Positions 1-11,984 of a stretch of DNA of 64,000 nucleotides are shown here, piece after piece. The translations under genes were made by a program, and so were the position numbers. Location of the stretch: positions 21,576,001 to 21,640,000 of the forward strand of contig NC_065873.1 in NCBI RefSeq assembly GCF_933775445.1, given 5' to 3'. Origin of the DNA: Argentina anserina (taxonomy: Eukaryota > Streptophyta > Magnoliopsida > Rosales > Rosaceae). The notes under the pieces are model-generated. The model saw only the letters and a list, made by a program, of their open reading frames with translations. It searched no databases and was not told where the DNA came from. The number at the start of each line of letters is the position of its first letter. Positions within the stretch are counted from its first letter, which is position 1.

Positions 1-1080
1 CTAAGAGCAAGAGAATGTTCCATTTAGACTCTATCAATCAAACCACCCTTAATAAACAAAGATTATCAGATATCACAAGATATTTGAGTGTGAGAGTGCA
101 AGAGATATACTTCAAAATAGAAATGAATTAGAAGAGTGATTAAACTCGCAAGCAAACTATCTTGACTCTCCCCCTTATATCACCAATGTTCATTGTAACT
201 TTTGAATATAGAGCTTGTTACCAAACACTTTATAGAACTTAGCTTATGTAACAAGCAATCAGACAGTAGCTCCCAAATCAGTTGATTTTAGGGTACTAAA
301 CAGAGCAAAGATGTTCCAAGGTCTATGACTTAGGCATTTAACAGTACCATTTCCACCGGGGAGACCAAACCAGTCCATTCCACACAAACATTGAGTAGTT
401 AGTCAATTCCTGGAGATGTAAAATTAGTCTGACCTAAAGCTGCATGCAAGAAGATTTTTGATTTTATAGCATGCAACTGCACAATAAAGAACATATTCAA
501 CTACTCATGTTCTTGATTAGGTGACTCAACTCATAATTGTTCTACCATCATGAAGTACCTGTATTGTGAACTCAAAGTAAAAGTGATAAAGATAAGACAA
601 GAGCACAAAGAGTGTAAGATCCAGAGTAAGGCAAGAACACAGTTAAGATCAATAGTAATGCAGTAGCAGAAGTCAAGCAAGATTATGCAAACTAATCCTT
701 ATAGGTTTTATTTCTATAAATTCAATTTTCTTTTTGGCTGTTGAAAAATGAAAACAACTTCTAGAGAAGTATTTAAAACTAATTAATTTTATTTCCTTAA
801 ATAATCCTTATTTTATGTGCTGACATGAACATACATTACACATAATATATAAATGCTCTTCACAAATATGTAGTTCTTATATTTCTTATATGTAAGTAGT
901 CTCACAGAATTTCATACAAAAGTTTCTCAATGAGACCAAACATTACCGCATAATGATGAGAGAATGAAAGATGCAAGACGAAGGCAATCATGCATATATA
1001 GTACTGCTCACCTACATCTCCTAGTCATAGAGAAGAAAAAGTTGTTTGGGGGATGTGAGATCAAGAAATATAAAAGGATC
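1..1080. other. AT-rich intergenic DNA, no gene seen
   Basis: No reading frame with recognisable protein content on either strand. The sequence is AT-rich non-coding DNA. I see no clear terminal repeats or RNA gene here. Confidence 0.5.
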
Positions 1081-1089
1081 TGGTAAGTA

Positions 1090-1745
1090 CTTTATTCTCA
1101 TGCTAAAAATTCTTTATCGTAAAGTACTCATCTTTTCATAAATAATGTTGTATTCCCTATAAGTATATTTAAAAAAACAAGATTGACAATGTTGTCTTTC
1201 TTATAGGTATTTTTAATGCTAAAAGTTCTCCATCGTAAGGTAGTTATATTTTTCATAGAAAATGTTGCCTTCATTATATGTATATTTTTTTATTTTAAAC
1301 AAGATAATGTTGTCTTCCTTGTATGTATATTTCTTATGCCAAAAGTTCCTCATCATAAGGTACTTATCTTTTTTTTAGATAATGTTGTATTCTTTGTAGG
1401 TATCTAAAGTAATACACCTCTTAACGAGGTATTCAAAAAACTCATATAATTTAAGTATTTTACGTAAATCTTTATGTTATGCATTTTACCTAACTCTTAG
1501 AGATTGAGTATATCATCAAACTCTTAGTGTCTTCCTCGTATGTATATTTCTTATGTCAAAAGTTCCTCATCATAAGGTACTTATCTTTTTTTTTAAATAA
1601 TGTTGTATTCCTTGTAGGTATCTAAAACAATACACCTCTTAACGAGGTATTCAAAAACTCATATAATTTAAGTGTTTTACGTAAATCTTTTATGTTATGT
1701 ATTTTATCTAATTCTTAGAGGTTGAGTAGATCATCAAACGACTCT
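1090..1745. repeat. Local tandem repeats (about 218 bp unit, plus shorter units upstream)
   Basis: A block starting near 1311 (GTCTTCCTTGTATGTATATT) is repeated near 1529 with few changes, giving two units of about 218 bp. Both contain AACGAGGTATTCAAAAA and a run of T after AAGGTACTTATC. Upstream, near 1098, 1217 and 1336, a shorter version of the same AAAGTTC...TAAGGTA motif recurs every 120 bases or so. The short reading frame across this block is just the translated repeat. Confidence 0.75.
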
Positions 1746-3248
1746 TATTAGTCAGATATATTATAATAAGTATGGTGGAGTCAAATATGTAATTTTGTTA
1801 ATAATAAATTACCTATAATTAAGATACTAATAAATTGAGCTCATGGAATAATCTCAAGTAATTTTTGTTAGGATTGAGTAAAATAGCATTGAATCAGGAT
1901 TGTGGTTTTGACTTTGGTTTGTGACATATTTGGTAAATATTTATAAAATTAGGTTTAATTATTCACGTTTAAAATATATTTTAAAATTAATAATCAATCT
2001 AATAAATAAAATTTTGTGTAAATTAAAGAGATTTGTGTAATATAAAACATGTCTACTTTTTTGGGTGTATATCTAAATCTCCCGATCATCGTAGAAAACT
2101 GTTCACGTGCATTTTAGTCGTCGTCATTGTCGCTATCGTCCTCACATGTGGCATGTGTATTGTTTAACTCAGAGGCTCAACTGTTTGACGCTAGGGCAAA
2201 ACTAAAATACTGTAATAGTACTCGCTATCTCTTTCTACATATATTAATTAAGCCAATCAGCTGGCACTACGCCTTAGCTTTTGTTGTTTTTCTCTGAAAA
2301 AATTTAAAAATCTAAAAACCCGATCTGAATAATCTGATCGATAAATGATATTCCTAAGCCGTGCTTAAATTATATTGAGTAGCATTGACCACGAACAGAA
2401 ATGAAGTTCAATGAACATAATTGCGAGGTTACGGGGACTAAGTAGTTGTGTACGTGTACGTACGTAATGCGTGTGAGGCAAGTTCAAGGTACCGTTGCGC
2501 CAATGGTTTACAAGTTTGATTTATCTAATTATATCATAATAATCAAGTATATTATGTACGTACGAGGTTGAGCCAAGTATTTTTTTTTTTCTTTCTTTCC
2601 AACCACCTAGTATAACTATAGTAAGATCAATATATACCAAGTGGGCGATTACATTATTAATAGAACTGCAGAAGTTGATTAACAATTGAATCTGCTCAAC
2701 TCCTCAGCTGGGCCTTGGTGCAAGAACGTACATGCTACCAATCTGATTATATAATGATGAGTACGATATCAGCGTAATATTTGCTAAGAACATGTTTTAG
2801 CTTCTGGCCCGTAGACACCATTGCATGTGGCTTCTGTCGATCTGCTAAACTTTCGGCCTTTGCAGCTACAAAATTTGTAACTTATCGCGAGAAAAGCTAT
2901 GATAATCAGACTAATTAGTATAAAGGTATATCACTAACTAATTGATTCACTTCTCAGTCTCTATCAGTCCAATTAAGGTTGCTTAATTATTATTGAAATT
3001 CTAGCTGCCTCGATCTTTTGCCGGATCAGAATTCACAAGAGCAAAATGCAAGATACACTACGTAAAACATGAACGAGATCGACTATGAAATTAATAACAA
3101 TGAGCGTATACAAAGTCCGATTAATATTTCAGGTATCTGTAACTATCATTGGACCTTTTTGAGCAAGTAGAAAATTACTAATTACTCAATCGATCAGCAA
3201 GCTCTAATTGAATATGTAAGATTTCTGGTGATTTGTATTAGATACAGA
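1746..3248. other. Intergenic DNA, no gene seen
   Basis: AT-rich, with a small GTACGTGTACGTACGTA simple repeat near 2447. No coding content was recognised on either strand. Confidence 0.5.
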
Positions 3249-3839
3249 CAGTGGCGGATCCAGGATTGAAATGTCACCTGGGCTAATTTCAAGGGTGGAC
3301 ATAGGATTTTATGAAGTGAACTATAACTTTGGTCGAAGGCCAAAAATTTTTTTTCAGGTTTACAACATAGAGTGTATGAAGTTCATGTAATTAAAAGTCA
3401 ATTAAACATGTCGTTCTACAGTAGAACGGTAGAAGTGTAGATGAGAGCAGAGAGAACTTCGGGCCTTCGGCAACGCGGCGGCAGGGAGTGGTGGTGACGG
3501 GCTCCAATGATTTAAAAGAAAAGTAGTCGAGTAGAGGGAAGAGCTGAAGAACATAAGAAATACGTCTGAGAGAGAGTGAGAGAGACTTTGTCTAATCGAT
3601 TGGTTTAATTCTTTTTTTTAATAGAATCATGGTGGTGACGGGCTTCAATGATTTAAAAGAAAAGTAGTCGAGTAGAGGGAAGAGCTGAAAAACAGAAAAA
3701 ATACGTATGAGAGAGAGTAAGAGAGACTTCGTACAATCGATTGGTTTATTTTTTTTTAATAGAGGGTTTGATTTTTTTTGCTGGACTGAAATCTCACATG
3801 GGCTCCAGCCCAGTCAAGTCTGGGCTGGATCCGCCCCTG
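3249..3839. mobile_element. hAT-type non-autonomous element (MITE), 591 bp
   Basis: The left end reads CAGTGGCGGATCCAG and the right end CTGGATCCGCCCCTG. These are inverted copies differing at one base, and they match the common plant hAT end CAGNGGCGGA. The element is flanked by an exact 8-bp duplication, GATACAGA, at 3241-3248 and 3840-3847, the size hAT transposases make. It contains no transposase. Inside, a segment of about 140 bp (3490-3629) is tandemly duplicated (3631-3770). Confidence 0.92.
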
Positions 3840-3847
3840 GATACAGA

Positions 3848-4478
3848 TTTTCCACCTTCGACTATTAGAAAAATACGCGTAAACTCCGAGTTTTTGACTT
3901 GTTGGCTCAATCAAAAACAGAAATAATAGTCTAAAAACTCTAAAATATACCATAAGAGAGTTGAGCATGTTGCCAAAGTCCTTATCTGTTGTAGTGAATA
4001 TAGTAATCGTCATCGTCGTGATTGTTGTGTGTGTATATATATATCCACACATTGTGTTTCAGAAGCACATATTTTTACTGTGAGATAATATTCCAGCGCA
4101 AGAACAAAATAGCTACGTGCTACAAATATTGGTGGACAGTTTTTCACACCTGAATGGCAGAATTCAGAAAATAATGTTGATATGGTCATTGGATCACGCG
4201 GTTATACTTTTCTCCTATAAACGGCTCGATATATTACTATGTATAACTTCATTCGGCATAAACTAATCATGACCAAATATTACTATGACAGGCAAGAGCA
4301 AACTCTGATACAAGAACAAACTCATTAATAACTACCAAACTATGAAAGAAAAACCAAAATAACCAAAAAAAAAGACTGCAGCAAAACAAAAAAACAAAAA
4401 ACAATAAAAAATAACCTACAATTCGAGGAAATGACTTGAATACGTAGGTATTAGAACTAAGACCCAACGATGTACCTT
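3848..4478. other. Intergenic DNA, no gene seen
   Basis: AT-rich with A/C-rich stretches near 4330-4400. Only low-complexity reading frames are present. Confidence 0.45.
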
Positions 4479-4928
4479 TCAACCAACACGCATGAAGGAA
4501 AACCCCACCCTCGAATTAAAGGGATTGTCCCCAAACAGATGGACTACTTGCCACCGGCTTCCGAAGTTTCCCCAAGTTCCGAGCTCATACCAATATTTGA
4601 GCCCAATTCCAACGCGCCTCCATCTAGTTCCGCCACTTCTGGCGATGTGCCAACCACCTACTCTGCCACACCACCATCCTCTCTCCAAACCTAAACGCCT
4701 CCGCGTTTTCTTGTTCCTACTGCCCCTAGGTCTCTCAGGCTTCTTATGAGACTTCTTTAGAATACCTAGGGCACCATCAGCTCCCATGACAAACCCTAGA
4801 GCCTTTGGTTCAAGCTCAAATGGTACCACCTCCAGAGAATGCTTGGACCGCTTCCTAGAATCACCACTGTCTTCCTCACGACTGCGGCGGAGCCCTGTTA
4901 CCTTAACTAGTGACAGAAACTTGGGCAC
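4479..4928 (-). pseudogene. Basic, Ser/Arg-rich reading frame, possible retroelement ORF1 remnant
   Basis: A 149-codon frame on the minus strand is rich in Lys, Arg and Ser (for example RPRGSRNKKTRRR) and then becomes Trp/Gly-rich without domain character. Basic tails of this kind occur at the ends of plant LINE/DUF4283 ORF1 proteins, but no zinc knuckle or DUF4283 core is visible. I do not recognise a host gene. It is probably a decayed retroelement fragment, at low certainty. Confidence 0.25.
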
Positions 4929-5793
4929 ATTCCTAATCTGAACTGATTGTTTCTCCGCGGGAAGAGAGAAGGTAGCTTAGGTAAATATGGGGTCGTGAAC
5001 GTCGCCGGAGCGTTGTCTCTGAAGACAATTAGCGGAGGAAGACTAGCCCTAGCCGGAGGATAACAACACCCTCGAATGCTAACCTATAAACTAAACCACT
5101 ACAAGAACTTGCTATAAATGAGTAGCCAAGCAAACTCAAACTCACAAAATACTGTACAAAGGCTAAAAGAAACATACAAAATTTTCTCCATCACAGCAGT
5201 GGCGTTGACAAGGATTGCGTCAAAAGTCTCTTAATCTCTGGCAGTTCCTCCCACTAGTCAAATTTGATGACATGGAACCTATTCTAGACCCAAATACACA
5301 AACATGTCAGCTAAATCACAAAAATGTTAACAATCCATTTAAAACCAAAATATTAGAACAAAATAGCAAACATACTACCTCCTTAAACATGTCAGCAAAT
5401 ATGAACTAATTACGAAAAAAAACTAATGCATTTGGTTTGTCTAGCACTCTTACTCATTTCCACCTATTCAGTTGTCTTTCTCCCAACTTCACTAGCATCA
5501 AACCCTGACGATTTTAGAGGAGGCGGTTTGGCACATGCCCTCATGACAGCCTCATTCTGCAAGTGTCATTACTAGAAAGTTCAATACAACAGTTATGTGT
5601 ATAAGTAGGAACATGAAAGCTAACAACAAATTGTATCTCTTTCTACCAGTACACTTCCGTAGCGTACAAAAACAATTTCTCATTTTGTCAAAACAAAAAA
5701 GTACCTATCAAGTCGTTAACATTTGACGCTTTAACGCACAATTGCTGTGAAATTAACATATGAAAATATCAAGTAATGTAATCAATTTGAAGC
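4929..5793. other. Intergenic DNA, no supported gene
   Basis: No homology was recognised. On the minus strand about 5420-5570 reads open for some 35 codons, but the product was not identified. Confidence 0.4.
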
Positions 5794-7395
5794 TGTAATG
5801 ACCCGATTTTTCGGAATCAAATTATTTGAATTCTTAGGAATTAATAAAGTTTGTAAAATTAATAAATCACATTTGTTTCGCTTCGCGACGTTGTCAAATC
5901 GAAAACGGAACCGTCGTCGGAAATCTAAATTTGTAAAACGTTACGCTTCCGCGACGCGGGATTCGATTTTTACTCCGTCGCTCGTTTCCGAAAACTCCTT
6001 TCACGAAAGTTGTAGAGCTCGTCGATACGATTTCGTGGACACGTCACGCATTCTAATCGGACATCGTACGTGAAAGTTATTAACGACGGAAGTTAGTTTC
6101 TGATTTTGGAACAGGGTATAAAAAGGAAATTTTGAGAATTAGGGTTTCCATTTTCGGAACCCTTTCTCTATCTCACCCGCCTCCCTCTTTTTCTCTCTCT
6201 CTCTCTTCTCTCCCCTCGGCCCGACCCTCTCTCCCCCTCCAAGAAACCTCGCCGCTGATCTCTCACCTCCGAGCGGCGTGGCCCTCGCCAACTCGACTCC
6301 TCCCTCCCCCGAGCAAGGCGCGACGTCCCTCGCCGCCGAGAAGCCACGTCGACAACACCGAAATTCTGCAACAAACTCGCCGCCGATCCATGCCTCGCCG
6401 CCTGTGTATGGAACCTTGGATCCCCTCTAATCGATGATTGGGTGACATATAGCGCGAAATCAGAGCTCGAATCAGAAGCTTTAACGTCGAAGGAGAACTC
6501 GAGATTCTAGGAAATTTCCGACGACTTTCCGGCCAAACCCCGGCGATCTGGGCTATGTTGAAGGTATACTTGGAATCACCACAGCTTGTTCTTCATCTTT
6601 CATGTTGAGTGTTTATGCTTTTGTGGAGTTTTGATTGGAGTGGGTGGAGGTGGCGCGAGTCACCGTTTGTGGCGGCGCGTGGCGGTTGTGGAGGTGCAGG
6701 GGGCGGCTTGAGGCCTAGAAGGGTAGGGAAGGAAGAAAGGAAAGGTTTTGAGCGGCGGTGGACAAGCTACGCGCGCTGGTTCGAGCGGTGCGTGAGCTCC
6801 ACGTGCTGCCACTGTGGAGAGGCGCGTGAGCGCCACGCGCGGTCGCCGGAGGTGGCGCGTGAACCCCACGCGCCACCACGTGCGGCGGCGCGTGAAGAGT
6901 AAATTTTGAAACAGTAATTTTTGTAAAATTATTTTACGTACGGTGAATGTAAAATTATTTTACGTACAGTAAAAAGTAAATTACGTACCGTAAATGTAAA
7001 TGTAATTTACGTGCAGTAATTGTAAAAGTAATTTTTGAAAGGTAAATCAGTGATTTATATTTACTGAAAGTATTTACTATGAAAAATAATACGTAAATAG
7101 TACGTATACGAAGAATAATACATATTCAGTACGTATTTGAATAGTAATACGTGAATAGTAATTATGTGAACAATAATTTCGTAAAAACCAGAAATTGCTG
7201 AACAGTGAAACATTATTACTATTTCGGCATTTAAGGTTTTACGTAACGCTTCTAAATTCACTTCTTATCTATTCTAGGTGATCGACACAACAAGTAAAGG
7301 ATTCGCTTGCGGAATTGTGGGAATTACGCTCAGGATTATAAGGTGAGTAAAATCTCACATGGACGAATCTACCCTTGCGGAGATTCATAATTATA
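5794..7395 (+). mobile_element. Long-LTR retrotransposon remnant, copy A (plus orientation)
   Basis: It begins TGTAATGACCC and is homologous, in reverse, to the 2.8 kb element at 34469-37269. Shared blocks include GTTGTAGAGCTCGTCGATA-like sequence near 6010, a TATA-like GGTATAAAAAGG at 6115, a CT-rich leader, a GC-rich segment full of GGCGCGTG, a run of (T)TTACGTAC motifs, and GGTGAGTAAAATCTCACAT near 7342. Similarity fades near 7395, so the 3' part is missing or diverged. The GC-rich reading frames inside are not genes. Confidence 0.7.
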
Positions 7396-7432
7396 CTTAA
7401 TTAAAAAGAATGAACTATGATGATGCTCATCC

Positions 7433-7999
7433 TGTTGGAGAAGAGAGATCTCACATCTAAGAAGTGACAAAAAAAATAAAGCTTATAAGTGGGTGGATAA
7501 TAACCAATTGTACCGAGGCCTTTTGTGATTAAAACCCAACACCTGTGAGGTGGCTAAGTTGGGACAATATCGGTACAGTTGGTCCACGGGCCACGCTTGT
7601 CGCTGTTTAACATGGTATCAGAGCGGGTCCCTTTCCAGTCGCGCCTCCAATCTTTCGTGGGCCCGAGTTGGGTGCCACTTTGTCATGCCATCAGAGGATT
7701 TCCGATTGGATGGCCACTAAGTGTCGTTGGTTACTGGACCTTAGTTTCTTTCATCCCAGTATGTGGGATGTTAATCTGTCACGTGCAGACCTAAAAATTA
7801 GGTTGCACGTGAGGGGGCGTGTTGGAGATGAGAGATCCCACATCTAAGAAGTGACAAAGAAAATAAAGCTTATAAGTGGGTGGATAATAACCAATTGTAC
7901 CGAGGTCTTTTGTGATTAAAACCCAACACCTGTGAGGTGGCTAAGTTAGGACAATATCGGTACAGTTGGTCCACGGACCACGCTTGTCGCTATTTAACA
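7433..7999 (+). mobile_element. TRIM retrotransposon, copy 1 (567 bp)
   Basis: Two 180-bp direct repeats (7433-7612 and 7820-7999, about 7 mismatches by eye) begin TGTTGGAG and end TTTAACA. The first is followed directly by TGGTATCAGAGC, the primer-binding site complementary to initiator tRNA-Met. The second is preceded by a purine tract, GTGAGGGGGCG. The element is flanked by the 5-bp duplication CATCC (7428-7432, 8000-8004). There is no gag or pol, and only 207 bp lies between the LTRs, so it is a terminal-repeat retrotransposon in miniature. Confidence 0.95.
7613..7624 (+). promoter_or_regulatory. Primer-binding site of TRIM copy 1
   Basis: TGGTATCAGAGC lies directly after the left LTR and is the standard plant tRNA-iMet primer-binding sequence. 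Confidence 0.9.
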
Positions 8000-8887
8000 C
8001 ATCCCAGAGAGTCCTAAACTAAGGAATGTTTATCAAACAGGAGATTTAAGCTTATCACTTCCTTATAATTAACAGGTTTTAATCTGATGAGTTTCCTAGT
8101 TCACCATGAGATATAAATCTCGGATGACAACATGCAATAGGATTTATACAAATGCATTCTGCTATGAACTTTAATTACAATCAATTGATATTTACTTAAG
8201 TGTTTAGATAATGCTAAGTCCATATTATTTCTAACAGGTACTTAATGTGTTCTATTATTTCTAGGAATCCTTAAGAATTTATGATTAGAGCTGAGCCAAT
8301 AATCTTTCTAAAACATTTCCAACTCCACATTGATATTATAATGACACTATTTCATGACCAACAGACAATGATCATGGACATCAAAAGCATTAAGCTGTAA
8401 CTATTCTATTGAAAATTGCGCTAACAGAATCCTTGTAATTGCCTACAGTTCATAAAAATTGAAACTGAGATAACTCGGTCACCCTGTAATAACTCAATCA
8501 CCTAAGAACAGAAACTGAGAACCGTTCAGGTTATCCCTAGATTCAACTCACTAGATTTATTCTTATATGGGCTTCTTATGTTTTACTCCAAAGTACTGGC
8601 AATATTTAAGCTTGAAATTAACACTTCACTCTACTAGTGAACACAATGTCAGCTCAATAAATCGAAAAACAATCAAGCAACTGAAAAAGCAAATCTCGAA
8701 TCTTTACCCCCTACAGACAAAATCACCCACATTATATTGGCCAGCTCTAGCAAATGCATATTATACACACTCATCAATCAATCTTTAACATATATCTCGA
8801 TTCACATTGTCCTAAAAAACCACAAGTAATCCTAACATTTCGTATCAAAAACTCAACATTATACACATACAGGAACAGACAATGTAC
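8000..8887. other. Intergenic or intron remnant DNA, no gene seen
   Basis: AT-rich. Directly downstream (minus strand) of the exostosin exon this would be its first intron, but I found no further exostosin exon before TRIM copy 1. Confidence 0.45.
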
Positions 8888-9265
8888 CTCCTTGTGAAAC
8901 GAGTTGTCCATGAAGAAGAACAAGGTGTTGCGGTTTTCGACACTGATGTCGCCGTTGTAAGTGGTAATGCGGTGCGAACAGGGCACAATCATATCCTTCA
9001 CCAGCGAGCCTTGGTTCGGTTTGAGCCGGCCGAAATCACAAACAAGCAAGACTGCATTTCTAACACTATCAAGCACTTTATATAAAGCATTAGGATCAGA
9101 GGCCATGATCACATGGTCGTGTCCATTGTTCCTCTTCCAGTACTCCTGCGCCTCCAGCCACTCCATTAGTGCCACCTGGTTCTCCTCGTCATTGTACGCT
9201 GCCGGCTCCCTCGATCCGGCGGCCTGATGGTTCGCGTTGACGATCAAGCTCAGGGAGGAGAAGAA
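8888..9265 (-). pseudogene. ARAD1-like exostosin glycosyltransferase, second part of broken exon 1
   Basis: The minus strand encodes an exostosin (GT47) segment closely resembling the arabinosyltransferase ARAD1 family, including EYWKRNNGHDHVI, VRNAVLLVCDFGR, GSLVKDMIVP, ITTYNGD and a final FHKE. The family acts in the Golgi on cell-wall arabinan. The segment ends at a good donor (GAG then GTACAT at 8887), but no later exon is visible. Its N-terminal continuation lies at 16309-16602, on the far side of a copia element inserted inside the exon. The missing downstream exons, the insertion and the frameshifts in the N-terminal part make this a dead gene. The ARAD-type assignment is firm; the exact orthologue is not. 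Confidence 0.85.
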
Positions 9266-9770
9266 TGTAAATTAATATTACATGATATGAGTACAAAACC
9301 AAATATCATATGCATAACAACTAATCGTTACTTTAGTGAATGAGATTAACTTACCATCATCATAAACGACAACACCGTGATCCATTGTGCCTTAATCCGA
9401 AGTTGCATGGTGTTAGGCAAGGTCTTCTGTTAGTCACTACTCTCTGCTTTCTCAATGGACATAAACTTACACAAAAAACTCGTAGTGATAACAGAGACGT
9501 TTACCATCTATATATAGAGAATCTTTAACCCTTAATAGTCCTTCCATTAAAGACATCTTGTAAGTTAAGTCATCTTATTTAGATTCCTAATCCAATACTG
9601 ATTTGTAGTCTTTCTTCTAGACTTAAATTAGAATTCCTTACCATAATGATATAATACACGAAATCATTAGGAACTAGATTTGATAATATCTTTGTTTCCA
9701 TGTAGAAATAGATTATGACATTAAACATGATAATCATATAATATGTGATATGTCCAAAATTGATCTAACA
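9266..9770 (-). repeat. 3' LTR of the copia element
   Basis: A 505-bp direct repeat of 15804-16308. It has a TATA-like CTATATATAG block near 9510. Differences from its partner include single-base changes around 9395-9430. Confidence 0.93.
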
Positions 9771-10375
9771 ACCTCCCACTTGGACAATCACTTTCGTTTT
9801 ATGAAAATCAAGTTCCTATAATGTCAGAAACTATACTACCTAATGTAGTGCGCGCTAGAAACAATTGAATCAAAAATCCCATCACAACATGGTCACCTTG
9901 CAGTTACTTATGCAGAACAAGAAACGAGTTACACTTTAACAAAAATGCAGAGTTTCTTTGCTACAACATAAGCTCCTGCAAAATACATATGTCCAAAACC
10001 TCAGTATTGAGATATATATATATAATGTGTATTAACAAGTATAGAATATATATATATACATCAAGTCCTACCGTATGTTCTAAAACCAGAACTTCAAGCA
10101 ATAAACTGGACATCAATGACTTTATAACTTGCTTGAACCATATCATCATGCTTGACATGATTAAAGTCATCTGATATGCAAGTACATATACAACTGTAAC
10201 TTATTTGTATAAGTTTTCAGAAACTAATGTAAAGCTGCAGCATGACACAACAATTCTGAAATACCTCAAGACTTTATTTAAAACAAAGAAAACTCTTATC
10301 ACAAGGGTAATTAAAACAAGAACTCGAAACTTGTAAATTTTAGTTTGCTCCTACTGGACTTAGCTCCCACTGACC

Positions 10376-11980
10376 TCAAGCATCTAAGTTAGGCAAAATG
10401 TCTATGCTCTCTATGTGTTTCTTGAACACTTTAACTGGTATTGCTTTTGTGAAAGGATCAGCTAGTTGTGAGTTTGTATCTATGCTTAGAACCGCTAACT
10501 CACCCCTTTTAACCCTCTCCCTAACATTGTAATACTTTAAATCTATATGCTTGGAATTGCTAGATCTCTTATTGTTCTTGCAGAAGTACACAGCTGTCTC
10601 ATTGTCACAAAAAACTTCCAATTTGTCTTCCACAATGTGACTGAGTACTTGAGTCTGCTGTAGAAAATTTCTTATCCATACCCCTTCGCACACTGCTTCA
10701 TATATTGCTATGTACTCAGCTTGCATGGTTGAGGTTGTGATCAATGTCTGCTTCATGGTTTTCCAAGCAATAGCTCCTCATGCTAGCATGTACACGTATC
10801 CACAAGTAGACTTCTTTGAATCAGGGTAATTCCCTGCAAAATCAGAATATGAAAATCCAATAACCTTCAAATCCTTGACTTGTTTGTAAACTAGCATGTG
10901 ATTCTTTATCTTCTGTAGATACCTTAACACCTTTTTCCCTGCAACCCAATGTTCATAACCTGTATTAGATTGAAACCTTGATAACATCCCAACTGCAAAA
11001 GCTAAGTCAGGTCTTGTGCATACATGAGGCTTCCAACTAATCTTGCATAAGGCTTTGACTTCATGTTCTCCTTCTCAGTTTCAGTTTGTGGATGTTGACC
11101 TTTTGTGAGCTTGTCACCTTTAGACATTGGAACTTCTCCTCCAGAGCACTGTTCCATACTAAATCTCTTTAGAACTTTAGAAATGTAATTTTCTTGGGAC
11201 AATCCCAACAGTTTCTGTGCTCTATCTCTTTTAATCTCAATCCCTAGTACATATGATGCTTCACCTAGATCTTTCATGTCAAAATTCTTTAACAAAAAGC
11301 TTTTGGTATCTTTTAGCAGTTTTAGATTGTTGTTAGCCAAAAGTATGTCATCAACATATAGTACTAATAAAATAAATTGATCTCCAACTATTTTTAAATA
11401 AACACACTCATCAACTAGATTTTCAGTGAAGCCAAAAGAGGAAATTACTGAGTCAAATTTCTTGTACCACTGCCTGGAAGCTTACTTGAGTCCATAAATT
11501 GATTTCTTCAGCTTGCAGACCAAATTCCCTGCTTCAATAAATCCTTCTGGTTGTTTCATGTAGATCACTTCATCAAGCTCTCCATTTAAGAAGGTTGTCT
11601 TGACATCCATCTGGTGCAGCTCCATATCATAGTGTGCAACTAACGCCATAATAATCCTAAAAGAATCTTTACAAGAAACTGGAGAAAAAGTCTCAGTGTA
11701 GTCTATGCCTTCTTTCTATGTAAATCCTTTTGCAACTAACATTGCCTTGTGTCTTTCAGTGTTTCATGTTGCATCTTTCTTGGTTTTGTAAACCCACTTG
11801 CATCCAATTGCTTTTTGTCTTGGACCAGCTTCAACTAATTCCCAAACTCCATTTTTCTCCATTGACAACTCAATTTCAGATTGCATAGCTTCTTGCCACT
11901 TCTCTGACTCAACACATTCTGTAGCTTGAACAAAATTTGTTGGATCATTGTCTTCTGCACAATCTTCTACTACGTCTGCC
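10376..11980 (-). pseudogene. Copia reverse transcriptase and RNase H region, broken
   Basis: Read on the minus strand, the region near 11500-11800 has typical copia RT content (GCKWVYKTK, QMDVKTTFLNGEL, MKQPEGF) followed by the YVDD catalytic motif just above 11340. Then come FDMKDLGEASYVLGIEI (thumb/connection) and RNase H with HIDLKYYNVRE and QLADPFTKAI, ending at 10376. In-frame stops interrupt it, for example after GLK near 11485 and after AKGFT near 11720. Other breaks lie near 10990 and 10760. The protein would have copied the RNA into DNA and removed the RNA; this copy cannot make it whole. Confidence 0.88.
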
Positions 11981-11984
11981 TCAG

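Noticed and set aside
5097..5108. CACTACAAGAAC as the left partner of the CACTA end at 16831
   Set aside because: Only the first 11-12 bases agree, subterminal repeats are absent, and the neighbouring 3-base flanks (AAC versus ACA) do not match. It may be chance or another family.
6132..6902. GC-rich reading frames as genes
   Set aside because: They lie inside the long LTR copy A, recur in decayed form in copy B, and show no protein family, only Pro/Ser/Arg bias.
7579..7794. 71-codon frame in TRIM copy 1
   Set aside because: It spans the LTR end, primer site and interior. A similar frame in copy 2 reflects shared DNA, not protein.
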